Below, piece after piece: positions 24,789-36,599 of a stretch of DNA of 64,000 nucleotides (positions are counted from its first letter, which is position 1; each line of letters starts with the position of its first letter). Position numbers and translations under genes: made by a program. Under the pieces are notes generated by a model. That model saw only the letters and a program-made list of their open reading frames with translations. It searched no databases and was not told where the DNA came from. Location of the stretch: positions 5,456,001-5,520,000 of the forward strand of contig JASJZC010000006.1 in the NCBI GenBank assembly GCA_037178855.1. The letters are read 5' to 3'. This DNA is from Oscheius sp. JU75. Its lineage: Eukaryota; Nematoda; Chromadorea; Rhabditida; Rhabditidae.

Positions 24789-27700
24789 GTTGGTTTTTTG
24801 TTACTGTTCAAGGGGGCAATCATAACTTTTCCTTGTCCTCTCTCGCCTCTTGACAATGGTGAACAAGTTGAGAGGGCAAGAAACCAGCCTCTGCCTCAAA
24901 AGGAAAAGGAGGACAGGCTGTATATTGTGCCGTGTGAAGACATTAAACAAACAGTCTTTCTCTCTGAATCAGCCGCATCAGCTTGACGTGAAAGGCGCGA
25001 TGGTCTTGGGAAGAGTATTTGTCTTGAGGATTTTGTCCACCAGGAAGGGAATTGAGCCTGTATCTGTCTTTCAAAGGGACAATGAACATGTTGAGCCTTT
25101 CGGTCACTTTAGCTCCGTGAGAAATTTGGAATAGTACTCTCAACTTTCTATTTCGAAAGCATTTTCATCTCAATTCATCAGTCAACGGTTGTGTTACTGA
25201 CATTTATGTCAAAAGATTTGTTATTGTCTCTTTTGTGTCTTTTCAGCCCTAGACATAAAATCAATCGTCCTCGAAGTAAACAGAGATTGACCGGAATATT
25301 TTCTGACTCACCTGTTAGGGCCCACACAAGAACACACTCCCTAAAGTTTTAATTCTGGGTCCCGGTTTCCGTTGTTGGCCTTTCCAAGTGAGACACAAAC
25401 ATAAACACGGACACACACGCTCACGTAACCCGATCACATTTCCGCTTCAATCCACTTTTTTCGTTCGAAAGGGGGCCCGGAACCTCCTTTTCCTCTCCTC
25501 TCCTGCCTGACAGCCCTCTGAATGCGCGCCATTGTGCCGGCTGTTTACCTACTCCGATCTGGAATTCGGCAATTCTTTTTGTTCCGATTTCACACACAGG
25601 CAGAGGAGAGCGGGCAGAAAGAAAAGGGTCTAGGGGGGTTAGCCGATTGTTTCTCTCGCGCGCCATCTGCGTGCGTGAGCGCAACAACACGTGTTTCGGT
25701 GAAGACAGAAGGGATTTGTACAAAAGTTTGTAGTTGCGAGATTCTCAGCTCTTGTCATACCCTGAAGACTGATTACTTTACAGCTAGGAAAGACTGGGAG
25801 AGACAAGTGAGTCCTTGTCTGAGTTCGTAACTGGTCAGCCTTTAGATCACTAGAAAAATCAGTCAGACTTTCGAATCAGTTAACAAAGACGTTCAGTGTA
25901 CTGAAAATCAGGGTTCCTTTTTTTTTTTACAGAGATACCAAACTTGTCTAAAAATTTGCCTGCCAAACAGTACTCTGCAATTGAATCACTTGTTAGTAAC
26001 AGTTTCTTTAGTAACACTTCTTAGAACGCTCCAAAGTTTCCAGACTCCATGTTTCCCTGATCTCCTTGTGCTCTCGATCTCACTAGAACAACGCCATTTC
26101 ATATTTTCCTGCTCTAATCCCTGACCTCATCCCGTATTCTTCCCAATTTTTATCAAAAAGACACTAAAAGTAGAAAGTGTGACAGTATCACAGCCCCTTG
26201 CCTCTTTTGACCATCTTTGTGTGAACAAACAGGGGGAACAATAGTATGGAAATGGAAATGTGCGTGGTTGGTCTGAGGAGGACAATGCGCCTCCTTTATT
26301 CGGGCTGGCGGTCTTTTGAGAATGGTTGGCTGAGAAAAAAAGGGGAAAGTATGAAATGACTGTATAGTGCCGATCGACCTTTCGCAAGAGTATGACTCTT
26401 TGGGGGGACCAAAAGAAGGGTTTTCTGTGAAAAGATTATTGTCTGCCCTTTACTGACCAGTAGGTCAAGTGGAATTAGGGCCGAACTTTTTGTCATTTGC
26501 TGTGTTACTAAGTGTACGAGCTGAGAGTTTGGGAAAAACTTTGAGACTTAGCATACTCGAAAATGTGTCATTTAATATACATTTTCAGGTTCTTCGAGAG
26601 CAATCTCTATTCTTCCCTTCAACGTGTCCAGTCCAACCCACAAGCAGATCTCTTCAACTCTCTCCTTCCCCCAAGCTTCTATGTGTTCTAAGTTCCGGTC
26701 ACAGGTCTCCACTGCAATATATTTTCTCTTCCCCCACCACAGATAGCTCTTGTTACCTCCCCTTTAAACAATAAAGAAGATATCTCCGAAAAGCTGACAT
26801 GGATCCAGTTCACACCTAGAGACTTGGCAAATACAGTCGCCTATTGGCACACAGGGGGTGCAGCTGCCTCGTCCTCTTCTAGCCGCACCCTGACTGCTTG
26901 AAGATGAGACGGCTACCGACACTGGTAGATTGACCAGAGAGTGGACAAACTTTAGAATCGCGTACATAATAATAGCGAGAACGCCTCTTCATGGTTCACT
27001 CCCATCCGTACCATCTGTCCTCGAGTAACTCAATTTTCGGTCCAAGTCATGCTGACTCTTTGTCTCGCGTCTTGTGCCTCTGTCACAAACACATAATCCC
27101 CATTCAAAGGGAGCCAAGAAAGCGACCTATTGTGTGACGAACAGTGGTGCCAATTGGCCGAAAAGAAGGATATTAGTTGTTGTGGAAAACAAACTCGGTG
27201 TATGGGGGACAGGAAAAGAGGATAGCCGACTTCCTTTCCTTCGACAAAAGAAACCGCCAGTTACGCCATGTTGTCACATCGCCACAGGAAGTCAGGATTA
27301 GGAATGACCGAGTTAATCCAAGAGAACAGAAGCTTCGGACCGACTACCTGTTCCGGGAGGGTCAACCTTTGTTGCAGATGGATTACGGTATCTCTTGTGA
27401 TCTCAAGAGGCCACATTAGCCGAAGCAATGTGTACCCACACTCCCCGGTGGCTCTTCTTTGTTAATTGAACACGGGAGCCGCGATCAAGCTTGGATCCAA
27501 ACAGAAGCCGGCTCGCTCTTTTCGGGTATCATTTCTAGGATCAAAGTTCTTAACGAAGAAGGAAGTATCCAGGAATCAGGGGAATGGCGCGCCGAAATAC
27601 CACTGGTATATTGTCTTTGGAGGTGTGTTTCCTCCGTACTATTGAAATATAGAGTGACCAGCTTAAGAAAGATTGGAGTCCTGTCTCCTATTTCAGCTGT

Positions 27701-28419
27701 TGTCACTCTAAAGTTCAGACTCTTCTGGACTCCAGAAGCTATCCATAGAAGTCCTTCTCTACAATGTTGACTATTAGGAGCCGAACATAGCCCTGACCGC
27801 CTCTCTTTCTGTAGTTCTCGATCTGAATAGATCCTTTGATCTGCTACAGTATACTCGGGCGCCTCGAACTTCCTTTCCTGCCACCCTCACCCTTCGAGGA
27901 AGGCGTTCACGCGTGCTAATATCCATCAAATAGCGCGTTGTTGTCGCCTCAAAAGGTGCCCAGTCAGGCCGTGACAAAGTGCCTTAAAGCGTGAAGAGAG
28001 CCCGTTACAATAGTCGTAAGAGAGAGAAAGGCGGGAAAGCAGAGAAACTTGATTGACTGTCTCCAACCTTCCCACATTGTCTCGACGATGTCTTTCCCAC
28101 AAGCGGATTGCCTTTCATCCAACACGGAGAGACAGTCAAAGGTCAGCCGCCCTCTAACGTCTCCGATTACCAATGTGATACAGTACAATTAGGGACTGTT
28201 GGAACAATTGCGTTTTGACAGTGACAATGCGGAATGGCTGTAAGGTGGTTTCTTATTGTTCCGGAAAGCCAGAGAGATGCAATGGTTAGAGAGAGAGAAA
28301 CAGGAATATCGAAGAAGTATAGGAACTGAAGCAATTGCAACTGGCTAACTCAATTGCTCCAGAGAGTCCTACCTTGTCTTGGCAAGTAATCTTGAGTTCC
28401 TCCTGTTCTGTTCTCGTCG
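24789..28419. other. Intergenic downstream of SoxB, no gene recognised
   Basis: About 3.6 kb. It must contain the SoxB 3' UTR, but no clear poly(A) signal could be assigned. Open frames are short and lack motifs or consistent codon usage. Confidence 0.55.
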
Positions 28420-30066
28420 ATGTCCATCGACGATGCGGCTGGCAAGAAACTACAAGTGGCGATACCATCTACCATGGCCGTTCTGCCCAAGACTGTCTCA
28501 AAGGAGTCCAAGCGATCCCACAAGGAGAAGAAAAAGAGCTCAAGAAGATTGAGACGATCGTTCCATGGGCAGTCGAATGTCTTCAAGAGGGGCAGTGGCA
28601 GAGAGCCGAAGAGTTCAGGAAGACAGCCCCTGGTAGTAAGGAAAGAAGACGAGGGCTCGAGGAAGAAGATCGGGGAAAGGGGAAAAGACAGAAGCGGGGC
28701 GAATCGACAAAGCAGTACTACAAGATCGAGATTGTGGCTGTTCACGTCAATGAGGTGAAGGTTGTTCATTATTTTTGGGGTACAATCCTCAATATTTTCT
28801 CCAAAACGAGCTTTGTACAGTTCAATCAAGACTTGTAAGCCAATCCTCGGTCCAACACTCTTCCTTTATGTAGCACTTGGGAGAAAGTCAATGGACAGAC
28901 ATAAACTGGCACAGATAGACAAGCACAACTGACCATGGACAGAATATGGAATAGTGTGAGTAGCGGATCACCTTACTATCAATATGGGAGGGTTTACTGG
29001 TAAGATGAGCATCGGCAGGCGCTCTCCCCTCTTCTGCTACCTGACTGTCGATGATCAACTCATGACATCCTCTTGGAACTACTGCACGTCGAGGAAATTC
29101 TCGTCCAAGCCATTGGATGTCTGGCCAATGTTCATTTTCAGGTAAGGTTTGTGTCATCCGTCCCCATAACATCTCGCCTCCAGGACCCTCAGCTCGACAT
29201 CAAACTCGTCCACGGAAAGTACACAGTTCAGAATCAGGACAGAAGACACCACCCAGACGCTGCTTCTTCAAAGGACAGAATTCTAAAGGCAAATGGACGC
29301 GGTTTGATGCAGTTGACAGAGGCCTAGGCTCGCGCGGAAATCAACTTCGCTCACGGAACTATCAAAAGAAGTTTCCTGAACGAGAGACCACTGGCCCTGA
29401 GGAGCATACGAGTTTAGTAGCCGATCGCAATATTCAGGTACGCTGCTTCCATTTTTAGTTCTTCCGCTTTCTTCCTCTTTATGCCATACTCTGCTCTATC
29501 TATTACCCCTAGAACAGATCTTATGACTTGATGGGATCACATATTGGTTATCGAACAAAGATTTGAACTTGGTTTCGTTCCAGGACGACTGCTACGAGTA
29601 CATCACGACGCGTGTGAGATCGGTGCCCGAGAGGCTGCTCGCAGTGAGCATTGGAAGAGCCTGAAAGTGACGGGGAATTCTGGCAGTCGATCAAATCCAG
29701 ACGAAAAAGGGTTCCCACTACTCGTTGGACAAGTCGAAGGAGAACAGCAAGAGGAAGAAGATCTCGTCCCGTAGCAATAAGCTCTTCAAGGCGGACAGAA
29801 GAGAGGATTTTTCTGTACGGACAGAAGGACGTGGAGCAACTGCAGAAGGTCACAGTCAAGTCCGAATTATGGGCTTCATCAAGAATTACCTTCAGAAAAA
29901 GGGATATCAGAATCGCGTTACATTCGATAAACCCCGAAGAGTGCAAAATTGTATTGTTTGGCCTAAAAAGAAGAAAAACACGGCATTAAACATCGCCTTT
30001 CCGACCACGGAAGCGGGAACGCATATCTACCATACTTTTCTTGCAGTCGGTGAAATTTTGGAGTAG
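28420..30066 (+). CDS. Probable multi-exon gene, basic protein of unknown function (model unresolved)
   Basis: I do not recognise this gene. From ATG 28420 a Lys/Arg-rich frame starts MSIDDAAGKKLQVAIPSTMA and SKESKRSHKEKKKSSRRLRR. Codon choice and good splice signals (CAG|GTAAGG at 29143, CTCCAG| at 29183, CAG|GTACGC near 29437, TTCCAG| near 29582) support further exons, the one at 29583 beginning DDCYEYITTR. A later stretch from about 29698 reads TKKGSHYSLDKSKENSKRKK and then VRIMGFIKNYLQKKGYQNRV, ending at TAG 30066 or earlier. Two frames stay open through much of the region, so the exact exons cannot be fixed. The 3' end overlaps the COA5 coding exon on the other strand. A low-complexity, nuclear or RNA-associated protein is a guess only. 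Confidence 0.35.
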
Positions 30067-30309
30067 ACTGAAGCAGCGATCAGGAACCGAGCCGTCGTGT
30101 GTGTCTATGCAATCTTTGGCTGATCTAGAAACAGGGAATATGGTGAAAAAAGTGAAAAAGACCCACTTGGCATGTTTTTGAACGCAGTCCGACTGTTTGA
30201 GACACTTTTTCAACGCTTGTCGTAGTCGATCGCACGCGATCCCGGTCGAAGCCATCTCGTTGACCTCGTCATCGTCGTAAGTTTGAACTGCAGAGTGAGG
30301 GGTGGCCAT
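29986..30309 (-). CDS. COA5: Cytochrome c oxidase assembly factor 5 (COA5/PET191 family)
   Basis: Small twin-CX9C-type protein of the mitochondrial intermembrane space needed for assembly of complex IV. Two exons, 30167-30309 and 29986-30124, give 93 residues. The CHCH-type core reads CDRLRQALKKCLKQSDCVQK, then CIDTHDGSVPDRCFSLLQ, and ends MVDMRSRFRGRKGDV; the RSRFRGRKG ending is diagnostic for PET191/COA5. The N-terminus is about 20 residues longer than in vertebrates and rich in Asp/Glu. No presequence is expected, because import uses the Mia40 route. The gene is divergent from the SERINC gene, with a 620-nt gap. Confidence 0.92.
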   Translation of the reverse strand: MATPHSAVQTYDDDEVNEMASTGIACDRLRQALKKCLKQSDCVQKHAKWVFFTFFTIFPVSRSAKDCIDTHDGSVPDRCFSLLQNFTDCKKSMVDMRSRFRGRKGDV

Positions 30310-30930
30310 TTTCTGGAGCTGGAAACAATTTGTAACACAGAAAAAAATCAGGGAGTAAGAGCAAGACGTGTAATATATTTGTATTTTCTTCTATTTGTTC
30401 TTATATTTTTTTCACCTTGCTCTTCACAAAAAGGGACTACAAGCCTAATAGGAGAAGTAAAACAATAAAAAAATAAGTAAAGCTTGGAGGCTTGGAATGA
30501 ATGAAAGTATACGCACTTGCGTATTTCTATTTTACCGGTAAATAGAATTACGGTAATCATATGCATTTTGCTTTCTTCTCTCGTCTTTTATCTCATCTCC
30601 AGTTTTGTTGTCTTACCAAGCAGTTTTCTGCCTGAAACATTCGAGAAAATATCATTACAGCAGTGAGACCAGTTTTGGGCAGCTTTTCCGTCTTTGTGGC
30701 ATCGATTTGCGCCCGAACGCTGCCCGGACCGCGTGATTCACCTCCATGCTAATCTTTGTCGGGGGTTTCTCTACAGTTCTTTCTAGAAAACACCATGTCC
30801 GATAAAAATTAGACAATTGTTCCACATCTTCGGTCCCAAAGATCATCGTGATCACATTTCTTATCTTTTCCTCTCTCTCCATGGCCGTACCTATGATCTT
30901 TCAGGAAAACGACTAGGAAATTGCTCTAAC
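30310..30930. other. Divergent promoter region, COA5 and SERINC
   Basis: About 620 nt between divergent start codons. A short minus-strand frame is present but not supported. An acceptor GATCTTTCAG ends at 30903, 27 nt before the SERINC start. Confidence 0.55.
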
Positions 30931-32625
30931 ATGGGAGCAATACTGACTGCACCGTTCTGCGCTGCACAGGTGAACAGTTACACCCCTTTTTTCTATCTGA
31001 AGATGCAATTTTCAGGCAGCGTGTTGCGTGGGCACCTCGGCCTGCTCACTGTGCTGTGCAGCATGTCCAACCACCAAAAATTCGACTACAACGCGTATTA
31101 TGTACGCCATTATGATGTTAGTTGGGACGGTGATAGCCTGCATCATGCTGGCTCCTGGATTTCAGGCCATGCTAGTCGATGTAAGAGCTCTTCAAATGGG
31201 ATCAAAATTTATTTTAGGACCATTGGTTCTGCAAAGGATTGAGCCAATACGCCGGGGTTCAATGTGAACGAGCTGTCGGATTTCAGGCCGTGTATAGGTT
31301 AGCCTCATTCTTTACCTCAGCTCCGACAGAAACCGCAGTTTGCAAACAACTTAACTTAAATCAAATTTTGCAGATTATGTGCAGGAATGGCGACCTTCTT
31401 CTTTATCATGGCCCTAATGATGATTGGCGTCAGTTCTTCGAAGGACTTTCGCTCCTCCATACAGAACGGGCTCTGGCTATGGAAGTACATCGCACTCGGT
31501 CTCCTCATTTTTGGCTTCTTCAACATCCGCAGCCAGAATCTCTCGTCGCCGCTGATGTGGATCGGAATGATCGGTGGCTTTCTCTTCATCCTCATACAAC
31601 TGATCCTCATCGTCGACTTTGCTCATGGACTGGCCGAAAAATGGGTTGATACCTACGAGGAAGAGGAATCACGTTGCTGCTTCGCGGGTCTGCTCGGCTT
31701 CTCCTTCGGCGGATTTGCTCTGGCTGTGGCGGGAACCGTTCTCATGTTCGTCTTTTACACCCAGGTTTGTTAACTATTTCCTTCTTAACCAATACATACC
31801 ACAAATTACCTCTAAACTATAAAAAGTTTGTAGGGCGAAACCTGCGGTCTGCCCAAGTTCTTCATCTCCTTCAATCTGCTGCTGTGTGTCGGTGTCAGTA
31901 TCCTCTCGATCACTCCATGGGTCCAGGAACGAATGCCACGGTCAGGTCTGCTTCAGTCCTCTTTCATCTCCATATACGTCATGTATCTCACCTGGGCCGC
32001 CCTGATCAACAATCCGAACAAGGAGTGCAATCCCTCCCTAATTACCATAATAACCAATACAACTCACCCTGGAAAAGAAGGAGACAAAGTAGTTTCCAAC
32101 ATTCTCTCAGAAATTTACACCATTTTTAGACCTACGGAACACCAATGCCAGTCCAAGCAGTCATTTCTCTGATCCTCTGGTTTGCCTGTGTTCTATACGC
32201 TTCGATCCGCAACTCGTCTAACACTTCGCTCGGAAAAATCACCGGAGGAGACGAGAATGCGCAGAATCAAGTCGAGGCAGTCAATTTGGATGGTGGAGAC
32301 GAGGAAGAGGCCGGCACAAGACGCATCTACGACAACGAGACTGACGGAGTCGCCTACAGCTACTCCTTCTTCCACTTCATGTTCGGACTCGCCTCGCTCT
32401 ATGTCATGATGACTCTCACCAGCTGGTACAAGTGAGTTCACTTTTTTTTGATTTTCTGACTGTCGGCTGTGACATTAAACCATTTACAGACCCGACAACG
32501 ATCTGACTCATCTGAACAGCAATATGGCCTCGGTTTGGGTCAAGATCGTCAGCTCCTGGCTCTGTATTGGCCTCTACGGCTGGACTCTCGTCGCTCCAGC
32601 CCTCTTTCCCGACCGTGACTTCTAA
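30931..32625 (+). CDS. SERINC: Serine incorporator (SERINC/TDE1/TMS1 family)
   Basis: Multi-pass membrane protein of the TDE1 family, linked to phospholipid handling. Seven exons. Exon 1 encodes [13 protein letters not shown] and exon 2 [19 protein letters not shown], the Cys-rich N-terminus that defines the family. Around ten hydrophobic segments follow, for example [20 protein letters not shown], then [14 protein letters not shown], and [19 protein letters not shown]. The conserved cytosolic-loop motif appears as [19 protein letters not shown], followed by TSWY; the tail [20 protein letters not shown] is also typical. The exon 3-4 and exon 6-7 introns split codons, and joined frames agree with the family. 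The start follows a putative trans-splice acceptor 27 nt upstream. The product should be active; no key segment is missing. Confidence 0.95.
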
Positions 32626-33053
32626 AATGAGCCCCTTTTCTATTTCCCACTGTAAATAGTGACCTTTTTTTGATACCCTGTTCAGCGTCGTGTAAAAGAT
32701 CTCACACCGGTGTCTGGGTTCTTCCCTCCTAGTCGAAGTGTAAAAAGTTGTGTGTATAAAACTGACTACGAAGGACTCGTCTTCATCAGATTTAGAGGAG
32801 GATACAAGGGGATCAAATTGGGCAGATTATCAGGTTAATAGTGCGCTGAATATACAGGGAGCATTTTGGGTAACTAGGGTGGGGGGTTGTTCCGGATCAC
32901 GGTAGTCAAAGAATAGGCGAATAGTACAATAAGATCAGTAGTAACTAGAGAGAAAGAGATTTTGGGAAAGATTAAGGAGTTGCTGACACGGGAACTAGAA
33001 TCGGCCTAATCAGCACTCCGACCGGACGCTCGAATTATAGGGCAATGGGCAGA
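32626..33053. other. Convergent 3' region, SERINC and septin
   Basis: About 430 nt of 3' UTR and spacer between convergent genes; nothing else seen. Confidence 0.6.
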
Positions 33054-34977
33054 CTATTTTCTTCCAAACTTCTTCGACAATTTTGCGGCAACACGGGTCT
33101 TCTCCTCGGTAAGGGCGTGAATATCGGCTTCTAGACGATCCAGCTCGGCTTTGGCGTCGTCTTCGATCTTGCGGCCACGGGCACTTAGCTGAAACATGTG
33201 ATGTTTTATATTTTCAACCAAATTCAAAATACTTCCACACAATAATAGAAAAGAACTCACAGCCTCTTCGCGTTCTCGCAGCTCTCCCTCCTTCTTGTCA
33301 AGTTTCGCCTGGAAGTCCTCTCGGAGCTGCAGTTCACGACGGGCCAGCTCTTCATTGTATTCCTTCTCCTTCCTCTTGAAGGCTTCGATCATCTTCGGTC
33401 CGGAGTTTCCGTCTCCGCCCATGTGCATAGCTCGAAGTCTGTCACGGCGATAATTCTCGTAGAGGACTTTGTGAGTACGCTCGCGCATCGCGTCCACGTT
33501 CGTACGAAGGAGAGCTTCCCTGAGCTTGACAAAGTCGCAATGTGCCTCGTTCTCAACTGCAATCAGATTAAATTGAAAGAATGAATGACAAAAAAACCTT
33601 CTACGACTCCCCAAGCATACTTTCGGACACGAATTTTGATGCCCTTCTCGTTGGTAATAAAGTCGTTACTGCCACAAACTGCGAATGGTACCGTGTTGTT
33701 CATCTCGGCGTTAGTCTGTGCCAACTGAAAGTGAATAAATGGGCAAAGGGAGGAGAACTTACTGTTTCGTCGTCGGTCGGAAACTGATAGATTTCAATTT
33801 TTTGGCTGCGCAGGTCCTGCATGACCTTCTGTTTTATTCTGTTGAGCTCATCCCGCGACGTCGTGTCAGCTTTCGCGATCACCGGGATCACATTGACGCG
33901 CTTGGAGAGCTCGCGCAGCGTCACCAAGTCGAGAGCTTTGAGCCTGAAACTGTTTTATGGAGGGAATTGCACGGAATTTCTGGAGAAATAATAAAAAGTC
34001 AGCGTCCGTTTTGGGGGGACACTGACCATAAACTAAGTGACAAGCAATAAACGACCAGGAGGGGTCCTCTCTGACCCGTCGCGAACTTCTCTAGATGGTC
34101 ATTGGATAGCGGGACGGATAAACATCAAGATGACCGAGAAAGGCGCGCGCGAATCTCTTTTTGGAACATGGTCTGACCCCGAAAATGGATAAGACTACAC
34201 GTGTTCCGTCGCGGGAGTAAATGGGTAGCGCTTAGCATAAGACAGCTGGAGTAAATTGATCTCCAAAAAAAAGACAGGAAACGCACCCATGACCAGTCGG
34301 CGATATGAAGTAGAGACAGGCGTGAACCCGAGAATCCTTGTGGAACTTCAGGTCGCGACGTATCTGTTAAGCGCTCATAATACATGTTCCATGAAGAAAA
34401 TACCTTGAGCTCCTCCTGGAGATACTTCTCGAACTGTTTGTCCAAATACTGAGCTATGACTTTAGCGCTGTTATCCTTGTCGAGCTGATCGCCGAAGCCA
34501 GCGGTCTCCACGAGACACAGTCTGACCTTCGTGCCGCCTTCTGCCACATCGTAGCCCTTCTCCCGCAGCTCGACCGTCTTCAACTCGTGTGTGCAGGGCT
34601 CAAAGTCGAGTTTCATGTTGAAGAGCGACTCTATGAGCGTCGATTTGCCTGTGCCCGTCTCTCCGACGCACATCAGGTTGAATTGGAAGCTGAAAAATCG
34701 TTTAGAGAAAAGATTCTGTGATTACCCGGTTTCGATGCTCTTCTTGACCACCTGGTGGGGCAGAGAGTCGAATCCCACGTGTCCATTGAGTTCAACCGTG
34801 CGTCCGAAGTCGACTTTGGGCTTGGGCTGGTGAGATGGGGCCGGCGGAGGGGCAGCTGTCGGCTTAGGGCGGATATCGTCGACCATTTCTTTCTTTTTGG
34901 CTTGGAACGACCTAGGGAATACGAATTTCTGAAGAAAACGATCAAGAACACTTGAAGATGGGCTGGTAGCTGGACAT
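33054..34977 (-). CDS. Septin (SEPT6-group-like)
   Basis: Filament-forming GTPase of the cell cortex and cytokinetic ring. Eight exons. After a short Pro-rich N-terminus (PTAAPPPAPSHQPKPK) the GTPase domain has the P-loop GETGTGKST, the switch-II region LVETAGFGDQLDKDNS and the G4 motif AKAD, then the septin-unique element with [20 protein letters not shown]. The C-terminus is a coiled coil (about 90 residues, KRKEKEYNEELARRELQLRE and following). The usual DxxG of G3 reads ETAG here, as expected for septins in which hydrolysis is weak or absent. Overall the sequence is closest to the SEPT6/8/11/14 group. One intron of about 340 nt lies in the G domain (33.95-34.29 kb); the rest are short. Confidence 0.94.
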
Positions 34978-35556
34978 GGTGATGAGACAAAGAAGAGAGA
35001 AGGAATGATGGTGCCAGCTGCGCAGCGGGTAGCAGAAAAAATGGGTATTTGCGGACATAGGGTAGAAGGAACACAGACAATTTATAAAATATAGGCCACA
35101 GGGGAAACGAAAATTTGTTATTAAAAACAATGAGCGAACATTCTATTTGAAAGACGATATAAACCCTCAAAATAGTGCCATTAAACTGCAAATTAGAAGG
35201 GTTTCGAATTATGATCACGATGCCCTGTGAGTGATCTATTTTTAGTCATGAATAATTGGAATTAGTGGCGCAGAATCGATAAAATAAGGTCGTCTTGCTA
35301 GAAGAAGCTTGAAGAATGGAGATCTAGAAAAATTCAAAAAATTGAAGCTTCGCGGCTTCTGCCAGATGCAGTTGGCGCGCAATTACGGCGGGAACAGGAC
35401 AACATTTGAGCACATGTCAACTCTTCCATTTTCCACTCCCTCGTCTTTTCTATGTACTCTTCTTCTCAAACGCAGTAAAATTTTTCTTTTTTCCACTCCT
35501 TCTTGCCTTTTCTATGTACTTTCCTTCTCATACAGAATGACAAGAAGATTGTTTAG
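34978..35556. other. Divergent promoter region, septin and FUN14-domain gene
   Basis: About 580 nt between divergent starts. It ends in GATTGTTTAG, an acceptor directly abutting the next ATG. Nothing else recognised. Confidence 0.6.
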
Positions 35557-36314
35557 ATGGCCGCCCAGGGCGCAGGTACGCTCCAAGAGCTCGTCGACCA
35601 GGCGTCTGAAGTCTTTCGCCAAGCTGCTGGAGCAGATCTTCCAAGAAGACGCAATATTGGTGACAAAGTAGTCGACTACTTAGCTCTACTCCACAAACGA
35701 CCCGTTCCGCAGCAGATAGGGATTGGAGGTGGAGCAGGACTGTAGGTTTTAGTCAGTTATTCTTTTTCTTCAATCTGTTCAGTGTTTTTACTAAAGTACT
35801 AACTTTTGATCTTTTCGCAAAAACTCAGTGGGAAAAACCTGAAAACATTCTGAGAAGCTTAGGAAATTTGGTGTTTTCCTATGTGGTTGTCGCCATAAAT
35901 ATCAGTTATTTGACAACCAACACTAATTATCAGCGTTACCGGCTATCTGTTTACGCGTGGAAGTAAAGCCACTGCTGCTGTTCTCGGTGTTTCTCTTCTT
36001 GCCTTCCAGGTAAGGCGTTCTTTTTCAAATCAGGCGTCTACTTTCAGTTTGCCAGCTACAAAGGCTACGTCCAGGTCAATCACGATAGCATCAAAAACGA
36101 CATCCGACAATTTGCTCAGGGAATTGAGCGACAGCTTGGTGGAAAAAAAGTCCGAATCAACAAAGATTTGGTCAGTTTCTTTTCTTATTGTAGATAAAGT
36201 AATATGGATTCCTCTAAATGTTGTGATTTCCAGATAGCTGACTACCTGATGGACAACATTTACCTGATTGGCGGTTTCTCAGCCGGTTGGCTGCTCGGCT
36301 TCAGTCTCGCCTAA
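35557..36314 (+). CDS. FUNDC1: FUN14-domain protein (FUNDC1-like)
   Basis: Predicted outer-mitochondrial-membrane protein; FUNDC1 is a mitophagy receptor. Four exons give about 152 residues, close to the 155 of FUNDC1. The FUN14 domain reads GLVTGYLFTRGSKATAAVLG, then ASYKGYVQVNHDSIKNDI, and a final membrane segment IYLIGGFSAGWLLGFSLA. The N-terminus has no perfect FUNDC1 LIR but does contain DYLALL, a YxxL core that could bind Atg8 proteins (inference). The ATG follows directly on a TTGTTTAG acceptor, so trans-splicing is likely. The DHRS7B-like gene follows on the same strand after 285 nt, so the two may be co-transcribed. Confidence 0.92.
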
Positions 36315-36599
36315 ACATTTTTCAATACTCATTTTGTCGTTTCCCAAAGATTGTGTTGTGATACTCATATAAATTCGTTTGAATCTTGATTTTGTAAGCA
36401 TTCCGCTATCTTCGATTTAGCCTCGCTTACCTATCAGCTCGTTCACGTGGTGTGGGGTGTCCCGCCAAGTCCAACGAACACACCCGTCTCTCCTATCTTT
36501 TCTCCGCTCTTTCTGCTTGTTTTCTTCAGTTTAAATCAATTGAAAAGAGTCGAGAAAATAGCGTTTTGCCAATTTGTTGAGAGTGATCCTATTTTCAGA

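Noticed and set aside
30655-30882. Minus-strand 75-codon frame containing AGATTAGCATGG, a 12-nt match to U6 snRNA
   Set aside because: The rest does not align with U6 (spacing to the next conserved block is wrong, no 5' hexamer) and the frame lacks codon bias and splice partners.
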